DNA of 64,000 nucleotides from JAAYCI01 sp031548875 (GCA_031548875.1 JAVBQQ010000015.1:9337-73336); one strand, 5' to 3'. Numbered from the stretch's first letter, positions 44,431 through 53,849 are shown. Program-made: numbers and translations. The notes: a model not told the origin generated them from the letters alone.

Positions 44431-44443
44431 ACGGCGCAAACGC

Positions 44444-44473
44444 TGGACAACTGCGCGCAAAATTTAGTATAGT
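44444..44473 (+). promoter_or_regulatory. Possible internal promoter before ilvC
   Basis: TGGACA and TATAGT with 18-base spacing in the 115-base gap between ilvN and ilvC. It could give T-box-independent expression of ilvCD. Confidence 0.4.
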
Positions 44474-44545
44474 AAAGAATAGCGACGCAACTGACAATCC
44501 AACCAAGACTGTGTGTACGCATAAAGGAAAGGGAGTTTAGGAATC

Positions 44546-45541
44546 ATGGTAAAGAAATATTACGACAACGATTGTAACCTCGGCCTTCTGGACGGCAAGA
44601 CCGTCGCCATCATCGGCTTTGGCAGCCAGGGCCACGCCCACGCCCAGAACCTTGCCGAGAGCGGCGTGAACGTGGTGGTGGGCCTGCGCAAAAGCAGCGA
44701 GAGCTGCAAGAAGGCGCAGGACGCCGGCCTGACAGTGCTGGAGCCGGCTGAGGCCGCCCAGAAGGGCGACCTTGTGATGATGCTGGTGCCCGATGAATCG
44801 GCCCCGACCATCTACGCCGAAGCGGTGGAGCCCAACCTGAAGGAGGGCAATATGCTGCTGTTTGCCCACGGCTTCAACATCCATTACAATCAGATCATCC
44901 CGCCGAAGAACGTGGACGTGGGCATGGTGGCCCCGAAGGGCCCCGGCCACACCGTGCGCAGCCAGTACGTGGCGGGCGCCGGCGTGCCCAGCCTGATTGC
45001 CGTGTGGCAGGACTTTACCGGCCGCGCCAAGGACTTTGCCCTCGCCTATGCCGCCGGACTGGGCGCCGGGCGCGCGGGCATCCTGGAAACGACCTTCAAG
45101 CAGGAGACGGAGACTGACCTGTTCGGCGAGCAGGCCGTTCTGTGCGGCGGCGTCACTGCGCTGATGCGCGCCGGCTTCGAGACGTTGGTGGAGGCCGGGT
45201 ACGAGCCGGAGATGGCCTACTTTGAATGCATCCACGAGATGAAGCTGATCGTCGACCTCATCAACGAGGGTGGCTTTGGCTACATGCGGTACTCCATCTC
45301 CAACACCGCGGAGTACGGCGACTACATCACAGGGCCCAAGATCATCACCGATGAGACCAAGAAAGAGATGAAGAAGGTGCTGGACGACATCCAAAGCGGC
45401 GCGTTCGCCTGTGAGTTCATCCAGGAGATGGGTGCGGGCGGCAAGGCGCGCTTCCTTTCCACCCGGCGCATGGAGGCCGAGCAGCCGCTGGAGAAGGTGG
45501 GCGGCGAACTGCGCAGCATGATGAGCTGGCTGAAGAAATAA
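44546..45541 (+). CDS. ilvC: Ketol-acid reductoisomerase
   Basis: 331-residue class I ketol-acid reductoisomerase that rearranges and reduces acetolactate or acetohydroxybutyrate with NAD(P)H and Mg2+. The cofactor loop is IIGFGSQGHAHAQNL, with GLRKSSESCKKAQ as the specificity loop. Metal ligands lie in ETTFKQETETDLFGEQAVLCGG and the FECIHEMKLIVDL stretch. The length is typical of the short class. GGAAAGGGAG precedes the ATG. Confidence 0.97.
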   Translation: MVKKYYDNDCNLGLLDGKTVAIIGFGSQGHAHAQNLAESGVNVVVGLRKSSESCKKAQDAGLTVLEPAEAAQKGDLVMMLVPDESAPTIYAEAVEPNLKEGNMLLFAHGFNIHYNQIIPPKNVDVGMVAPKGPGHTVRSQYVAGAGVPSLIAVWQDFTGRAKDFALAYAAGLGAGRAGILETTFKQETETDLFGEQAVLCGGVTALMRAGFETLVEAGYEPEMAYFECIHEMKLIVDLINEGGFGYMRYSISNTAEYGDYITGPKIITDETKKEMKKVLDDIQSGAFACEFIQEMGAGGKARFLSTRRMEAEQPLEKVGGELRSMMSWLKK

Positions 45542-45566
45542 GCTGCCGAGAGCGGGAGAGTATACG

Positions 45567-47237
45567 ATGGATATGAAGACACAGAGCAATAACGTGATGC
45601 AGGGCCCCGGCCGGGCGCCCAACCGCAGCCTTTTTTACGCCATGGGCTACACGAAGGAGGAGCTGGAGCGCCCGCTGGTGGGCGTGGTGAGCGCCTTTTC
45701 CGAGATCGTGCCCGGGCATGTGCACCTGGACAAACTGGCCCAGGCCGCCAAGGACGGCGTGCGCATGGCCGGCGGCACCCCGGTGCTGGTGCCCGCCATC
45801 GGCGTGTGCGACGGCATCGCCATGGGGCACGAGGGCATGAAGTATTCGCTGCCCAGCCGCGAGCTGATCGCCGACAGCGTAGAGACGATGGCCATGAGCC
45901 ACGGGTTTGACGCCCTGGTGCTGGTGCCCAACTGTGACAAGATCGTACCGGGTATGATCATGGGGGCGGCGCGGCTGAACCTGCCCGCCGTTGTGGTGAG
46001 TGGCGGGCCGATGCTGGCCGGCCACCGCGGCGGTAAGGAGCTGGGCCTCACACAGGTGTTTGAAGGGGTGGGCGCGCGCATGGCGGGGCTCATCGACGAC
46101 GCCGCCCTGACCGAGATCGAGCAGACCTGCTGCCCGGGCTGCGGCTCGTGCGCGGGCATGTTCACGGCCAACAGCATGAACTGCCTGGCCGAGGCCGTGG
46201 GTATCGCACTGCCCGGCAACGGTACCATCCCGGCCGTGATGGCCGCGCGCACCACGCTGGCCAAAAAGGCGGGCATGGCCATCATGACACTGCTGGAAAA
46301 GAACATCCGCGCGCGGGACATCATCACGGCAAAGAGCCTGCAAAACGCCATGGCCTGCGATATGGCGCTGGGCTGTTCGTCCAACAGCGTGCTGCACCTG
46401 CTGGCCATCGCCAAGGAGGCCGGCGTGCCGCTGACGCTCGAGGACATCAACGCGCTGAACGCCAAGGTGCCGAATCTCTGCCACCTGGCGCCGGCCGGCC
46501 CCGCCCACATGCAGGACCTGGACCTGGCCGGCGGCGTGCCCGCCGTGCTGGCGGAGCTGGCCTCCGCCGGCAAGCTGGACACCTCCTGCATCACCGCCAC
46601 CGGGAAAACCGTGGGCGAGAACATTCAGGGCGCGTCCAACAAGGACACGGGGGTCATCCGCCCCATCACCGACCCGTACTCCCAGTCGGGCGGCATCGCC
46701 ATATTGTGGGGCAACATCGCCAAAAACGGCGCGGTGGTGAAGCAGAGCGCCGTGGCGCCCGAGATGCTGCAGCACAGCGGCCCCGCCCGCGTATTTGACG
46801 GCGAGGACGCCGCCATCGACGCCATCTACAAGAGCCAGATCAAACCCGGCGACGTGGTGGTCATTCGCTACGAGGGGCCCAAGGGCGGCCCCGGCATGCG
46901 GGAGATGCTCAACCCCACCTCGGCACTGGCCGGCATGGGGCTGGACAAGGAGGTCGCCCTCATCACCGACGGCCGTTTCTCCGGTGCGTCGCGCGGGGCG
47001 TCCATCGGGCACGTCTGCCCCGAGGCCGCCATGGGCGGCGAGATCGGCCTCATCCGGGAGGGTGACACGATCGAGATCGATATCCCCGCCCACAGCCTGA
47101 ACGTGAAGCTGCCGGACGAGGAGCTGGAAGCGCGCCGCAAGGCAAGCCCGCCTCGCCCGCTCGACGAGCGCACCGGCTGGCTGGCGCGCTACCGCCGCAT
47201 GGTGACCGGCGCGGACCAGGGCGCCGTGCTGGAGTGA
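45567..47237 (+). CDS. ilvD: Dihydroxyacid dehydratase
   Basis: 556-residue Fe-S dehydratase that makes 2-oxoisovalerate and 2-oxo-3-methylvalerate. Cluster ligands are in VPNCDKIVPGM and CCPGCGSCAGMFTANSMN. SDGRFSGASRG-type sequence (TDGRFSGASRGASIGHV) marks the C-terminal domain. The start has GGGAG upstream and is 25 bases after ilvC. A strong terminator follows, so the operon ends here; leuABCD and ilvE are not nearby. Confidence 0.97.
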   Translation: MDMKTQSNNVMQGPGRAPNRSLFYAMGYTKEELERPLVGVVSAFSEIVPGHVHLDKLAQAAKDGVRMAGGTPVLVPAIGVCDGIAMGHEGMKYSLPSRELIADSVETMAMSHGFDALVLVPNCDKIVPGMIMGAARLNLPAVVVSGGPMLAGHRGGKELGLTQVFEGVGARMAGLIDDAALTEIEQTCCPGCGSCAGMFTANSMNCLAEAVGIALPGNGTIPAVMAARTTLAKKAGMAIMTLLEKNIRARDIITAKSLQNAMACDMALGCSSNSVLHLLAIAKEAGVPLTLEDINALNAKVPNLCHLAPAGPAHMQDLDLAGGVPAVLAELASAGKLDTSCITATGKTVGENIQGASNKDTGVIRPITDPYSQSGGIAILWGNIAKNGAVVKQSAVAPEMLQHSGPARVFDGEDAAIDAIYKSQIKPGDVVVIRYEGPKGGPGMREMLNPTSALAGMGLDKEVALITDGRFSGASRGASIGHVCPEAAMGGEIGLIREGDTIEIDIPAHSLNVKLPDEELEARRKASPPRPLDERTGWLARYRRMVTGADQGAVLE

Positions 47238-47273
47238 ACGGCCCGCATATCTGCAACAGACAGGCAGGAAACG

Positions 47274-47305
47274 ACGGCCCGGCAAGCATAGGCTTGCCGG
47301 GCCGT
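47274..47305 (+). terminator. Terminator of the ilvBNCD operon
   Basis: Perfect 14-bp stem ACGGCCCGGCAAGC/GCTTGCCGGGCCGT with a 4-base loop, 37 bases after ilvD. The T-tract is short (TT), but the stem is very stable. Confidence 0.75.
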
Positions 47306-47510
47306 TTGCGTGTGTACGGGCCGTGATTTTTTGCAGGGGAAGGCCCACCCCATAGCGGCGGGGCCAAGGCGGAGCGCAGCACGCGTGGCGCCCGTTTTAG
47401 CGCGGGAGGGCGTCGGCTGCTATTTGTGATATGTTGTCGCTTTTTTTCAGAATGACCTGTAAACGCGGAAAAGTGGAGTGTCAAAATGTACAATTGAGCG
47501 CCCGCGCCGG

Positions 47511-47539
47511 TTGATTCTTGCTGTGGCAAAAGGTATAAT
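47511..47539 (+). promoter_or_regulatory. Promoter of the nfnAB-CDF operon
   Basis: TTGATT and TATAAT with 17-base spacing, about 65 bases before the start codon. The 200 bases before it, back to the ilvD terminator, hold no recognisable gene. Confidence 0.7.
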
Positions 47540-47604
47540 ATATGGGTATGAACTTATGAACGCTCAGGGACAGGCAGGGCCCCCGCGGGGGCGCAGGAGG
47601 GGCA

Positions 47605-48447
47605 ATGAACAAGGTCGTTAAAAAAGAAACACTCAATCCCAGCGTGACGCGCATGGTCATCGAAGCGCCGCTGATCGCCAACAAGGCACAGCCCGGCCAG
47701 TTCATCATCGTGCGCCCCGGGCCGGATTCGGAGCGCATCCCGCTCACGATCGCCGACTACGACCCCGAGGGGGGTACCGTCACCATCATCTTCCAGATGG
47801 TGGGCGGCGGCACCAAGCAGTTGGGCAGCATTCCCGAGGGCGGCTATGTGGAAGATTTTGTGGGCCCGCTGGGCCAGGCCAGCCATCTGGAGGGCCTGAA
47901 AAAGGTGTGCGTTGTGGGGGGCGGCGTGGGCTGCGCCATTGCCTACCCGGTGGCCAAGAAGCTGCACGCCATGGGCGCCGAGGTGCACAGCGTGGTGGGC
48001 TTCCGCAGCAAGGACCTGCTGATTTTGGAGGATGAGTTCCGCGCCGTGAGCGACAAGTATGTGCTGATGACCGACGACGGCAGCTACGGCGAGAAGGGCC
48101 TTGTTACCACTGCGCTTGAAGCGCTCATCAACGAGGGCAACAACTATGATTGTGTCATCGCCATCGGGCCGCTCATCATGATGAAGTTCGTGGTGGATGT
48201 GACGAAGAAGTACAACGTGAAGACCATCGTCTCGATGAACCCGGTGATGGTGGACGGCACGGGCATGTGCGGCGGCTGCCGCCTTACCATTGGCGGGCAG
48301 ACGAAATTTGCCTGCATCGACGGGCCGGAGTTCGACGGTTTTGAGGTGGACTTTGAAGAGGCGATGCGCCGCGGCGCCACCTACCGCGACTTTGAGACCC
48401 ACATGCGGGACGACAGCTGCGAGTTGCTGCAAAAAACGCCGGAATAA
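47605..48447 (+). CDS. nfnA: NfnA-type FAD/[2Fe-2S] subunit (NADH-dependent reduced ferredoxin:NADP+ oxidoreductase)
   Basis: 280-residue FNR-like flavoprotein subunit. The FAD domain is at the N-terminus (ERIPLTIADYDPE), the NAD domain begins VCVVGGGVGCAIAYPVAKKL, and a C-terminal [2Fe-2S] site is formed by cysteines in GTGMCGGCRLTIGG and KFACIDGPEFDG. With the next gene it forms the electron-bifurcating NfnAB transhydrogenase, or the closely related sulfide dehydrogenase SudBA, which are hard to tell apart by sequence. A GGAGGGG site precedes the ATG. Confidence 0.85.
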   Translation: MNKVVKKETLNPSVTRMVIEAPLIANKAQPGQFIIVRPGPDSERIPLTIADYDPEGGTVTIIFQMVGGGTKQLGSIPEGGYVEDFVGPLGQASHLEGLKKVCVVGGGVGCAIAYPVAKKLHAMGAEVHSVVGFRSKDLLILEDEFRAVSDKYVLMTDDGSYGEKGLVTTALEALINEGNNYDCVIAIGPLIMMKFVVDVTKKYNVKTIVSMNPVMVDGTGMCGGCRLTIGGQTKFACIDGPEFDGFEVDFEEAMRRGATYRDFETHMRDDSCELLQKTPE

Positions 48448-48517
48448 GAGACGGCGTGTTGCCCCGGCTCCACCAAAGATGGAACTGCGGTAGCCCTTTT
48501 TGAAAGGAAGAAACCCC

Positions 48518-49915
48518 ATGCCCAATATGGACCCCAAGATGTGCCCCATGCCCGCGCAGGACCCGGCTGCCCGCGTGACCAATTTTGACGAGGTGGCCCT
48601 AGGCTACACCGAAGAGATGGCCGTGGCCGAGGCGGAACGCTGCCTGCAGTGCAAAAACCACCCCTGCGTGGAGGGCTGCCCTGTGAGCATCGACATCCCC
48701 GGTTTTGTGGCTAAAGTGGCCCAGCGGGATTTTGCCGGAGCTTATGAAGTGTTGGCCCGCATGACGAACCTGCCCGCCGTTTGCGGCCGCGTCTGCCCAC
48801 AGGAGACCCAATGCGAAAGCAGGTGCGTGCGTGGCCTGAAGGCCGATTCCGTGGGCATTGGCCGGCTGGAGCGCTTCGTGGCCGACTGGCAGATGCAGAA
48901 CGGCGCCGACGCCGCGCGCCCCGCGGCGCCCAATGGCCACAAGGTGGCGGTTGTGGGCTCGGGGCCGGTGGGGCTCACCGTGGCGGGCGACCTTGCCAAG
49001 ATGGGCTATTCGGTAACCATCTTCGAGGCGCTGCACAAGGCGGGCGGCGTGCTGGTGTACGGCATACCGGAGTTTCGCCTGCCAAAAGGCATCGTGCAAA
49101 AAGAGATAGACGGCCTGAAAGCCCTGGGAGTGGACGTGCAGACAAACATGGTCATCGGCAAGGTGCTCACCATCGACGAGCTGTTCGAGGACGGGTACGA
49201 GGCTATCTTTGTGGGCTCGGGCGCCGGACTGCCCAACTTCCTGGATATCCCGGGCGAAAACCTGAACGGCGTGTTCTCGGCCAATGAGTTCCTCACCCGG
49301 GTGAACCTGATGCAGGCGTGGCACCCCGGCAGCCGCACGCCGGTGATGAAGGCGGACAGGGTGGCTGTGATCGGCGGCGGAAACGTGGCCATGGACGCCG
49401 CCCGCTGCGCGAAGCGGCTGGGCGCCCAGGAGGTGACCGTTGTGTACCGCCGCGGCATGGACGAGCTGCCTGCCCGCCACGAAGAGGTGGAGCACGCAAA
49501 GGAGGAAGGGGTGGCCTTTCGGCCGCTTACCAATCCCAAAGAGGTGCTGGGCGATGACGCCGGCCGTGTGCGCGCGCTGCGCTGTTTAAAATGTGAACTG
49601 GGCGAGCCGGATGCCTCCGGCCGCCGCCGCCCCGTGGAGGTGGCGGGCAGCGACTTCGAGCTGGAGGTGGACGGCGTCATCGTGGCCATCGGCACCTCGC
49701 CGAACCCGCTCATCCGCTCCACTACGCCGGGGCTGCAGAGCAACAGCTGGGGCGGGCTCATCGTGCGGGACGAGAGCGGGCAGACCAGCCGCGAGGGTGT
49801 GTACGCCGGCGGCGATACCGTCACCGGCGCGGCCACGGTCATTCTGGCCATGGGCGCGGGCAAGCTGGCCGCGAACGCCATCGACGAGTATATCCGAGGC
49901 AAAAAACAAGCATGA
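48518..49915 (+). CDS. nfnB: NfnB-type large subunit (glutamate synthase small-chain family)
   Basis: 465-residue FAD/Fe-S protein. An N-terminal domain with CLQCKNHPCVEGCP and a second cysteine group in VCGRVCPQETQCESRC binds two [4Fe-4S] clusters. The FAD motif is VAVVGSGPVGLTVAG and the NADPH motif is VAVIGGGNVAMDAARCAKRLG. It is commonly annotated as glutamate synthase small chain (gltA), but the adjacent FNR-like subunit and the absence of a large glutamate synthase point to NfnB. GAAAGGAAG precedes the ATG. The stop overlaps the next gene by four bases. Confidence 0.88.
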   Translation: MPNMDPKMCPMPAQDPAARVTNFDEVALGYTEEMAVAEAERCLQCKNHPCVEGCPVSIDIPGFVAKVAQRDFAGAYEVLARMTNLPAVCGRVCPQETQCESRCVRGLKADSVGIGRLERFVADWQMQNGADAARPAAPNGHKVAVVGSGPVGLTVAGDLAKMGYSVTIFEALHKAGGVLVYGIPEFRLPKGIVQKEIDGLKALGVDVQTNMVIGKVLTIDELFEDGYEAIFVGSGAGLPNFLDIPGENLNGVFSANEFLTRVNLMQAWHPGSRTPVMKADRVAVIGGGNVAMDAARCAKRLGAQEVTVVYRRGMDELPARHEEVEHAKEEGVAFRPLTNPKEVLGDDAGRVRALRCLKCELGEPDASGRRRPVEVAGSDFELEVDGVIVAIGTSPNPLIRSTTPGLQSNSWGGLIVRDESGQTSREGVYAGGDTVTGAATVILAMGAGKLAANAIDEYIRGKKQA

Positions 49916-51147
49916 CCGGCCTGCTGGTCCGGTTGTTTATCAAAAACCCTCAGGACACGGGCGATCCCGCCGTGCGCGGCGCATACGGCCGCATGGCAGG
50001 CCTTGTGGGTATCGTGTGCAATCTGGTGCTGGTGGCGGGCAAGCTCGTCGCCGGCTTTTTGTCGGGCAGCATCGCCATCATGGCCGACGCCGTGAACAAC
50101 CTCAGCGACGCATCAGCCTCCATCATCACGCTGATCGGCTTCAAGCTGGCGGCCAAACCGGCGGACAAGGAGCACCCCTTCGGCCACGCGCGCTTCGAGT
50201 ACCTGGCCGGCCTGGCCGTGGCGGTGCTCATCATGGCCATCGGGCTGAACCTTGCCAAGGGAAGCGTCGAGAAGATCATTGCGCCCACGCCGGTGGACTA
50301 CAGCGTCACCAGCTTCATTGTGCTGGGCGCGTCCATCCTCGTGAAGGTGTGGATGATGAGATTCAACACAACGATCGGCGTGCGCATCGGCTCGCAGACG
50401 CTGCAGGCCACCGCGGCCGACAGCCGCAACGACGTCATCTCCACGGCGGCGGTGCTGGTGGCGGCCCTCGTCGCCCGCTTTACCGGCCTTGCACTGGACG
50501 GATGGATGGGCCTTGCGGTGGCGGTATTCATCCTGATCAGCGGCTTTTTGCTTATCCGCGAGACGCTGGACCCCATCCTGGGGGCGGCGCCCAGCCCGGA
50601 GCTTGTGGAGAGGGTGGGCCGGAAGATACTCTCCTACAACGGGGTGCTGGCCACCCACGATCTGATGGTGCACGACTACGGCCCGGGGCGCCGGTTCGCC
50701 TCGGCGCACGTGGAGATGTCCAGCGATGTGGATGCGCTGCACAGCCACGATATCATCGACGATATCGAACGCGACTTTTTGAAGGACGAGGGCATCCACC
50801 TGGTGCTGCACTACGACCCGGTGGCTACCGGAGACGAAGCCGTGGACGCCGCCCGCGCGCAGGCGCTTAGCGCCGTGCGCCGCATCGACGCGTGCTTCAG
50901 CATCCACGATTTCCGCATGGTGGACGGACCGGGGCATGTGAACTACCTCTTCGACGTGGTGGTGCCACCCGACTACGCCACACCCGAGGAGGAGCTGAAG
51001 GAGTGCATCCAGCGGGAGGTGCGCGCCGTTTACGGTGCGGCGACGCCCGACCAACCGTCTGCCAAGCAGGTGTACACTGTCATCACGGTGGATCGATCGT
51101 TCGCGCCCATTCCCGAGAGCGGCACCACGCATGAGAAGGACTGGTGA
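49912..51147 (+). CDS. Cation diffusion facilitator family transporter
   Basis: 411-residue metal/proton antiporter. Six membrane helices lie between residues 25 and 210, with the metal sites in DAVNNLSDASASI and, in helix V, ATAADSRNDVIST. A histidine-containing loop (DKEHPFGHARFEY) is typical. The long C-terminal cytoplasmic domain contains a dimerisation unit with HDLMVHDYGPG, HVEM and HLVLHYDP. The domain is extended by about 90 residues compared with short members. It is translationally coupled to nfnB (ATGA). It exports Zn2+, Fe2+ or Mn2+; which ion is unclear. Confidence 0.93.
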   Translation: MTGLLVRLFIKNPQDTGDPAVRGAYGRMAGLVGIVCNLVLVAGKLVAGFLSGSIAIMADAVNNLSDASASIITLIGFKLAAKPADKEHPFGHARFEYLAGLAVAVLIMAIGLNLAKGSVEKIIAPTPVDYSVTSFIVLGASILVKVWMMRFNTTIGVRIGSQTLQATAADSRNDVISTAAVLVAALVARFTGLALDGWMGLAVAVFILISGFLLIRETLDPILGAAPSPELVERVGRKILSYNGVLATHDLMVHDYGPGRRFASAHVEMSSDVDALHSHDIIDDIERDFLKDEGIHLVLHYDPVATGDEAVDAARAQALSAVRRIDACFSIHDFRMVDGPGHVNYLFDVVVPPDYATPEEELKECIQREVRAVYGAATPDQPSAKQVYTVITVDRSFAPIPESGTTHEKDW

Positions 51148-51371
51148 AACACCTGGAGCCGGCGGCAGGGCCGCCTGACGCACATGGCGCGGTTTTGCGA
51201 AGGTGTCCCTTATGAGGGGCGCCTGGATTTTTATCCGATTTATTCAAAAAAATACACCAAAAATGCAGAATAAATACACGCTGGATTCCCATTTGTGTGG
51301 TATAATATGCTGGCAGTGGGGAATCGGATACCAAAGCGGTTCTCTGCCATACCGATGCGAGGAGAACGCAA

Positions 51372-52019
51372 ATGACCGAACCGTCAACCACCAAAGAACT
51401 CATCATGCACAAAAGTGCCAAGCTTTTTTCGACAGATGGATACGGAAATGTCTCGATGAAGATTATTGCCAAGGCATGTGGTATCCAACCCGCGTCCATC
51501 TACAACCACTATGCTTCGAAGGAAGATATACTGCATGCACTGCTGAACTACTACCGGGAAAACAATGCCCGCATGCGCCCTACCGAGGAAGACGTTTTGC
51601 CCATCCTGCGCGGCGGCAGCGGAAAAGACATTATCAATGCGTTCACCTATGATTTCTTCGATCTGGATGAGCCGGACGGCGGCATCATGTACGACATCCT
51701 GCTCATCATCCTGCACCGGCAGTATATAGACCCCGACGTGAGCCGGGTGTTTAAAGAAAGCATCGTGGACGAGGGCATAGAACATGTCATTCGGGTGCTT
51801 GAGATTGGCCGGCGTCTCGGACGTATCCAAAACCCATCCGAGGATCTACCGGTCATCGCATATATCATAATGTCCTGCCGGGTTTTCATCGCAGGCTCCG
51901 CTGTGTCCGACCCGAACAGCCGCAACTGGGATGACCTGGGCAACGAGATGAGCCGTGTGGCCGGCGCCATGCTGGACCTGGCGCCGCCCCTGCCGGAAGG
52001 GAACCCCAATGATGGCTGA
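51372..52019 (+). CDS. TetR/AcrR family transcriptional regulator (first of tandem pair)
   Basis: 215-residue TetR regulator. The HTH region is TKELIMHKSAKLFSTDGY...IIAKACGIQPASIYNHYASKEDILHALL, followed by an all-helical ligand domain. A TATAAT -10 lies at 51301 with no clear -35; GAGG is upstream of the ATG. It overlaps by 11 bases a second TetR gene whose N-terminal third is strongly similar, implying tandem duplication. No obvious target gene (transporter or enzyme) is adjacent on the same strand. Confidence 0.9.
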   Translation: MTEPSTTKELIMHKSAKLFSTDGYGNVSMKIIAKACGIQPASIYNHYASKEDILHALLNYYRENNARMRPTEEDVLPILRGGSGKDIINAFTYDFFDLDEPDGGIMYDILLIILHRQYIDPDVSRVFKESIVDEGIEHVIRVLEIGRRLGRIQNPSEDLPVIAYIIMSCRVFIAGSAVSDPNSRNWDDLGNEMSRVAGAMLDLAPPLPEGNPNDG

Positions 52020-52635
52020 GCCCATGCCCACCAAAGAACTCATCATGCGCCAGAGCGTGCGGTTGTTCGCAACCAACGGGTATGATGCCGTATCTGTGAA
52101 AAACATTGCGGATGCCTGCAAGATCCGTCCGGCGTCCATCTACAGCCACTATAGCAGCAAGGAGGACATCCTCCACACCATCCTGGCCTATTACAAGGAG
52201 AACTGCTTCCGCATGCGGCTGACGAAGCCGCAATACCTGCCCATCCTGCGCCGGGGCACCCGGGAAGAGATACTGGGTATTTTCACTTACGTTTATCACG
52301 ATTTTGGCCAACCGGACCACATCATGTTCGATATCACACGCATCCTGTTCAGCCGGCGGTATATCGACCCCGAGGTGGGCCAAGTGGCCAAGGACTACCT
52401 GTACCTGGCGGCCCTCGAGTTTATTAACGAGGTGCTGCAGGCGGGCCGCGAGGTGGGCCGGATACTGAACCCGCCTGAAACGTTTGATACGGTCGCCCGT
52501 GTCATCCTGGCCTGCCGCGTATATATCGCGACCGCCGTCGTGACCGACCCCGAGGAGGCGAAGTGGGAGCGGATCAACCAGGATATGGTGAAGATGATCG
52601 CCTGCCTGCTGGAACTGGCCCCGCCGCTGGAGTGA
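52009..52635 (+). CDS. TetR/AcrR family transcriptional regulator (second of tandem pair)
   Basis: 208-residue TetR regulator, paralogous to its upstream neighbour: both share TKELIM, IADACKIRPASIY (versus IAKACGIQPASIY) and the SKEDILH segment, and both end in LELAPPL or LDLAPPL. The ATG follows GGAAGGG, which lies inside the upstream coding sequence, so the pair is translated from one transcript. The paralogues might form heterodimers. A strong terminator, shared with queH on the opposite strand, follows. Confidence 0.9.
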   Translation: MMAEPMPTKELIMRQSVRLFATNGYDAVSVKNIADACKIRPASIYSHYSSKEDILHTILAYYKENCFRMRLTKPQYLPILRRGTREEILGIFTYVYHDFGQPDHIMFDITRILFSRRYIDPEVGQVAKDYLYLAALEFINEVLQAGREVGRILNPPETFDTVARVILACRVYIATAVVTDPEEAKWERINQDMVKMIACLLELAPPLE

Positions 52636-52646
52636 ACAAAAATGAA

Positions 52647-52674
52647 ACACCCTGCCGTCAGGCAGGGTGTTTTT
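52647..52674 (+). terminator. Terminator between the TetR pair and queH
   Basis: Perfect 10-bp stem ACACCCTGCC/GGCAGGGTGT with loop GTCA, followed by TTTTCTG. Confidence 0.9.
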
Positions 52675-52680
52675 CTGTGT

Positions 52681-53352
52681 TCAGCCGCCGGCCGGCCTGC
52701 GGCTGAACACGCAGCCGCAGTAGTCTTGACGATACAGGCCCATTTCTTTGCACAGCTGCACACTGCGCGCGAAGCCACCCCGCTTTTTCAGGTCGGCCGG
52801 CAGGAAGCGCGGGGCGATTGTTTCGCCAGCGGCAGCGGCTGTTGCCAGGCCGGCTGCCGCCACGCCCTCCGCATAGATCTGTCCCGCGTCCTTGCGCGGC
52901 CCCACGGTGAGCGTGCTGCCAAACCAGCCGAACCCATGCGCCTTCGCCTCGCCTGCGGCGGCGGCCAGCCGCAGGCGGATGCACGCCCCGCATCGTGCGC
53001 CGCCCTCGGGCGCGCCGGCCAGCGCAGGAGACGCCGTTTGCGCGTCCCGCCCACCCAGAGCGGTGTAGAAGGGCAGGGGATCCCAGCTGTCCTCCAGCAG
53101 CGCCACGGGGCGGGGCAGGGTCAGGTTTTCCACCAGCTGCACCAGCGCCGCCCGGCGGCGGGCGTACTCCGCCGCCGTGTCGATATTTGGGTTGTAGAAC
53201 AACAGTGTGATATCAAATACCGGGGCCAGCTTTTCCAGCGCCACACTTGCGCAGGGCGCGCAGCAGGCGTGCAAAAGCAGCGGCGTGCCGGGAGCCACCT
53301 CGGCCAGAACCCGGTCCATTTGGGCGTTGTAGTCTTGCTTTTGCGTCTGCAT
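52681..53352 (-). CDS. queH: Epoxyqueuosine reductase QueH
   Basis: 223-residue QueH (formerly DUF208), which reduces epoxyqueuosine to queuosine in tRNA using an Fe-S cluster and a nearby Fe. The signature cysteines are all present: LLHACCAPCA near the N-terminus, GGARCGACIRLRL in the middle and DYCGCVFS at the C-terminus. The start at 53352 has GAGGG upstream; the longer open frame starting with TTG is less likely. It replaces QueG in many anaerobes. No other queuosine gene is in the window. Confidence 0.93.
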   Translation of the reverse strand: MQTQKQDYNAQMDRVLAEVAPGTPLLLHACCAPCASVALEKLAPVFDITLLFYNPNIDTAAEYARRRAALVQLVENLTLPRPVALLEDSWDPLPFYTALGGRDAQTASPALAGAPEGGARCGACIRLRLAAAAGEAKAHGFGWFGSTLTVGPRKDAGQIYAEGVAAAGLATAAAAGETIAPRFLPADLKKRGGFARSVQLCKEMGLYRQDYCGCVFSRRPAGG

Positions 53353-53849
53353 AGCGCAGGCCCTCTTCACAGTTTCTTTGAAATTGCTTAAAGATTCCAA
53401 CAAAGTTCTTTCACAATCCGCCGGTATACTCTAGGCCATAAGGAGCGGCACACACGTTCTTGCGCTTCTTATACGCACCACGAGAACGGGTACGGCCCGG
53501 CGCGCGGTGGAACTTGCGGCCCTTTGACCACCGCAGGGCTCGGCGTTCCCCTTGAAGGGAGGAGAGGCCTCGCAGCACGACCAGCTCCACACTGCGGACA
53601 AATGCAACCGGCGCCCGGAGAAGAGCGGCCGGGAACAGCAGCCAAAGCTCGAATCGTACGATATCAGCGGGGCGAGGCCCCGAACATATTCCTGCCGTCC
53701 CGGCCCTGGCCGGCGCGGCAGACCAAATGCAATCCACGCGGGTGGCCGCAGAAAAAACGCTTATTCGCGTGGTTGATATAGATGGGATAATGGGATAGAA
53801 CGATAACTCCGAAGACAGGGAGCCTCCGAACGGGAGGCTCCCTGTTTTT
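53353..53849. other. Intergenic region with possible orphan transcript
   Basis: About 500 bases between queH and the aminotransferase gene, both on the minus strand. A plus-strand terminator with a good T-tract closes it, so some plus-strand RNA may end here, although no plus-strand gene is evident. A 108-codon minus-strand frame (53411-53737) ends in a basic Arg/Lys-rich stretch; it has no good ribosome binding site and I do not accept it as a gene. GCGGTGG/CCACCGC and other GC-rich inverted repeats occur inside. Confidence 0.45.

Noticed and set aside
48518..49915. Glutamate synthase small chain
   Set aside because: The neighbouring FNR-like [2Fe-2S] subunit and absence of a large glutamate synthase chain favour NfnB.
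53411..53737. 108-codon minus-strand frame between queH and the aminotransferase gene
   Set aside because: No ribosome binding site, a basic low-complexity C-terminus, and it runs through several GC-rich inverted repeats. I list the interval as a possible RNA region instead.
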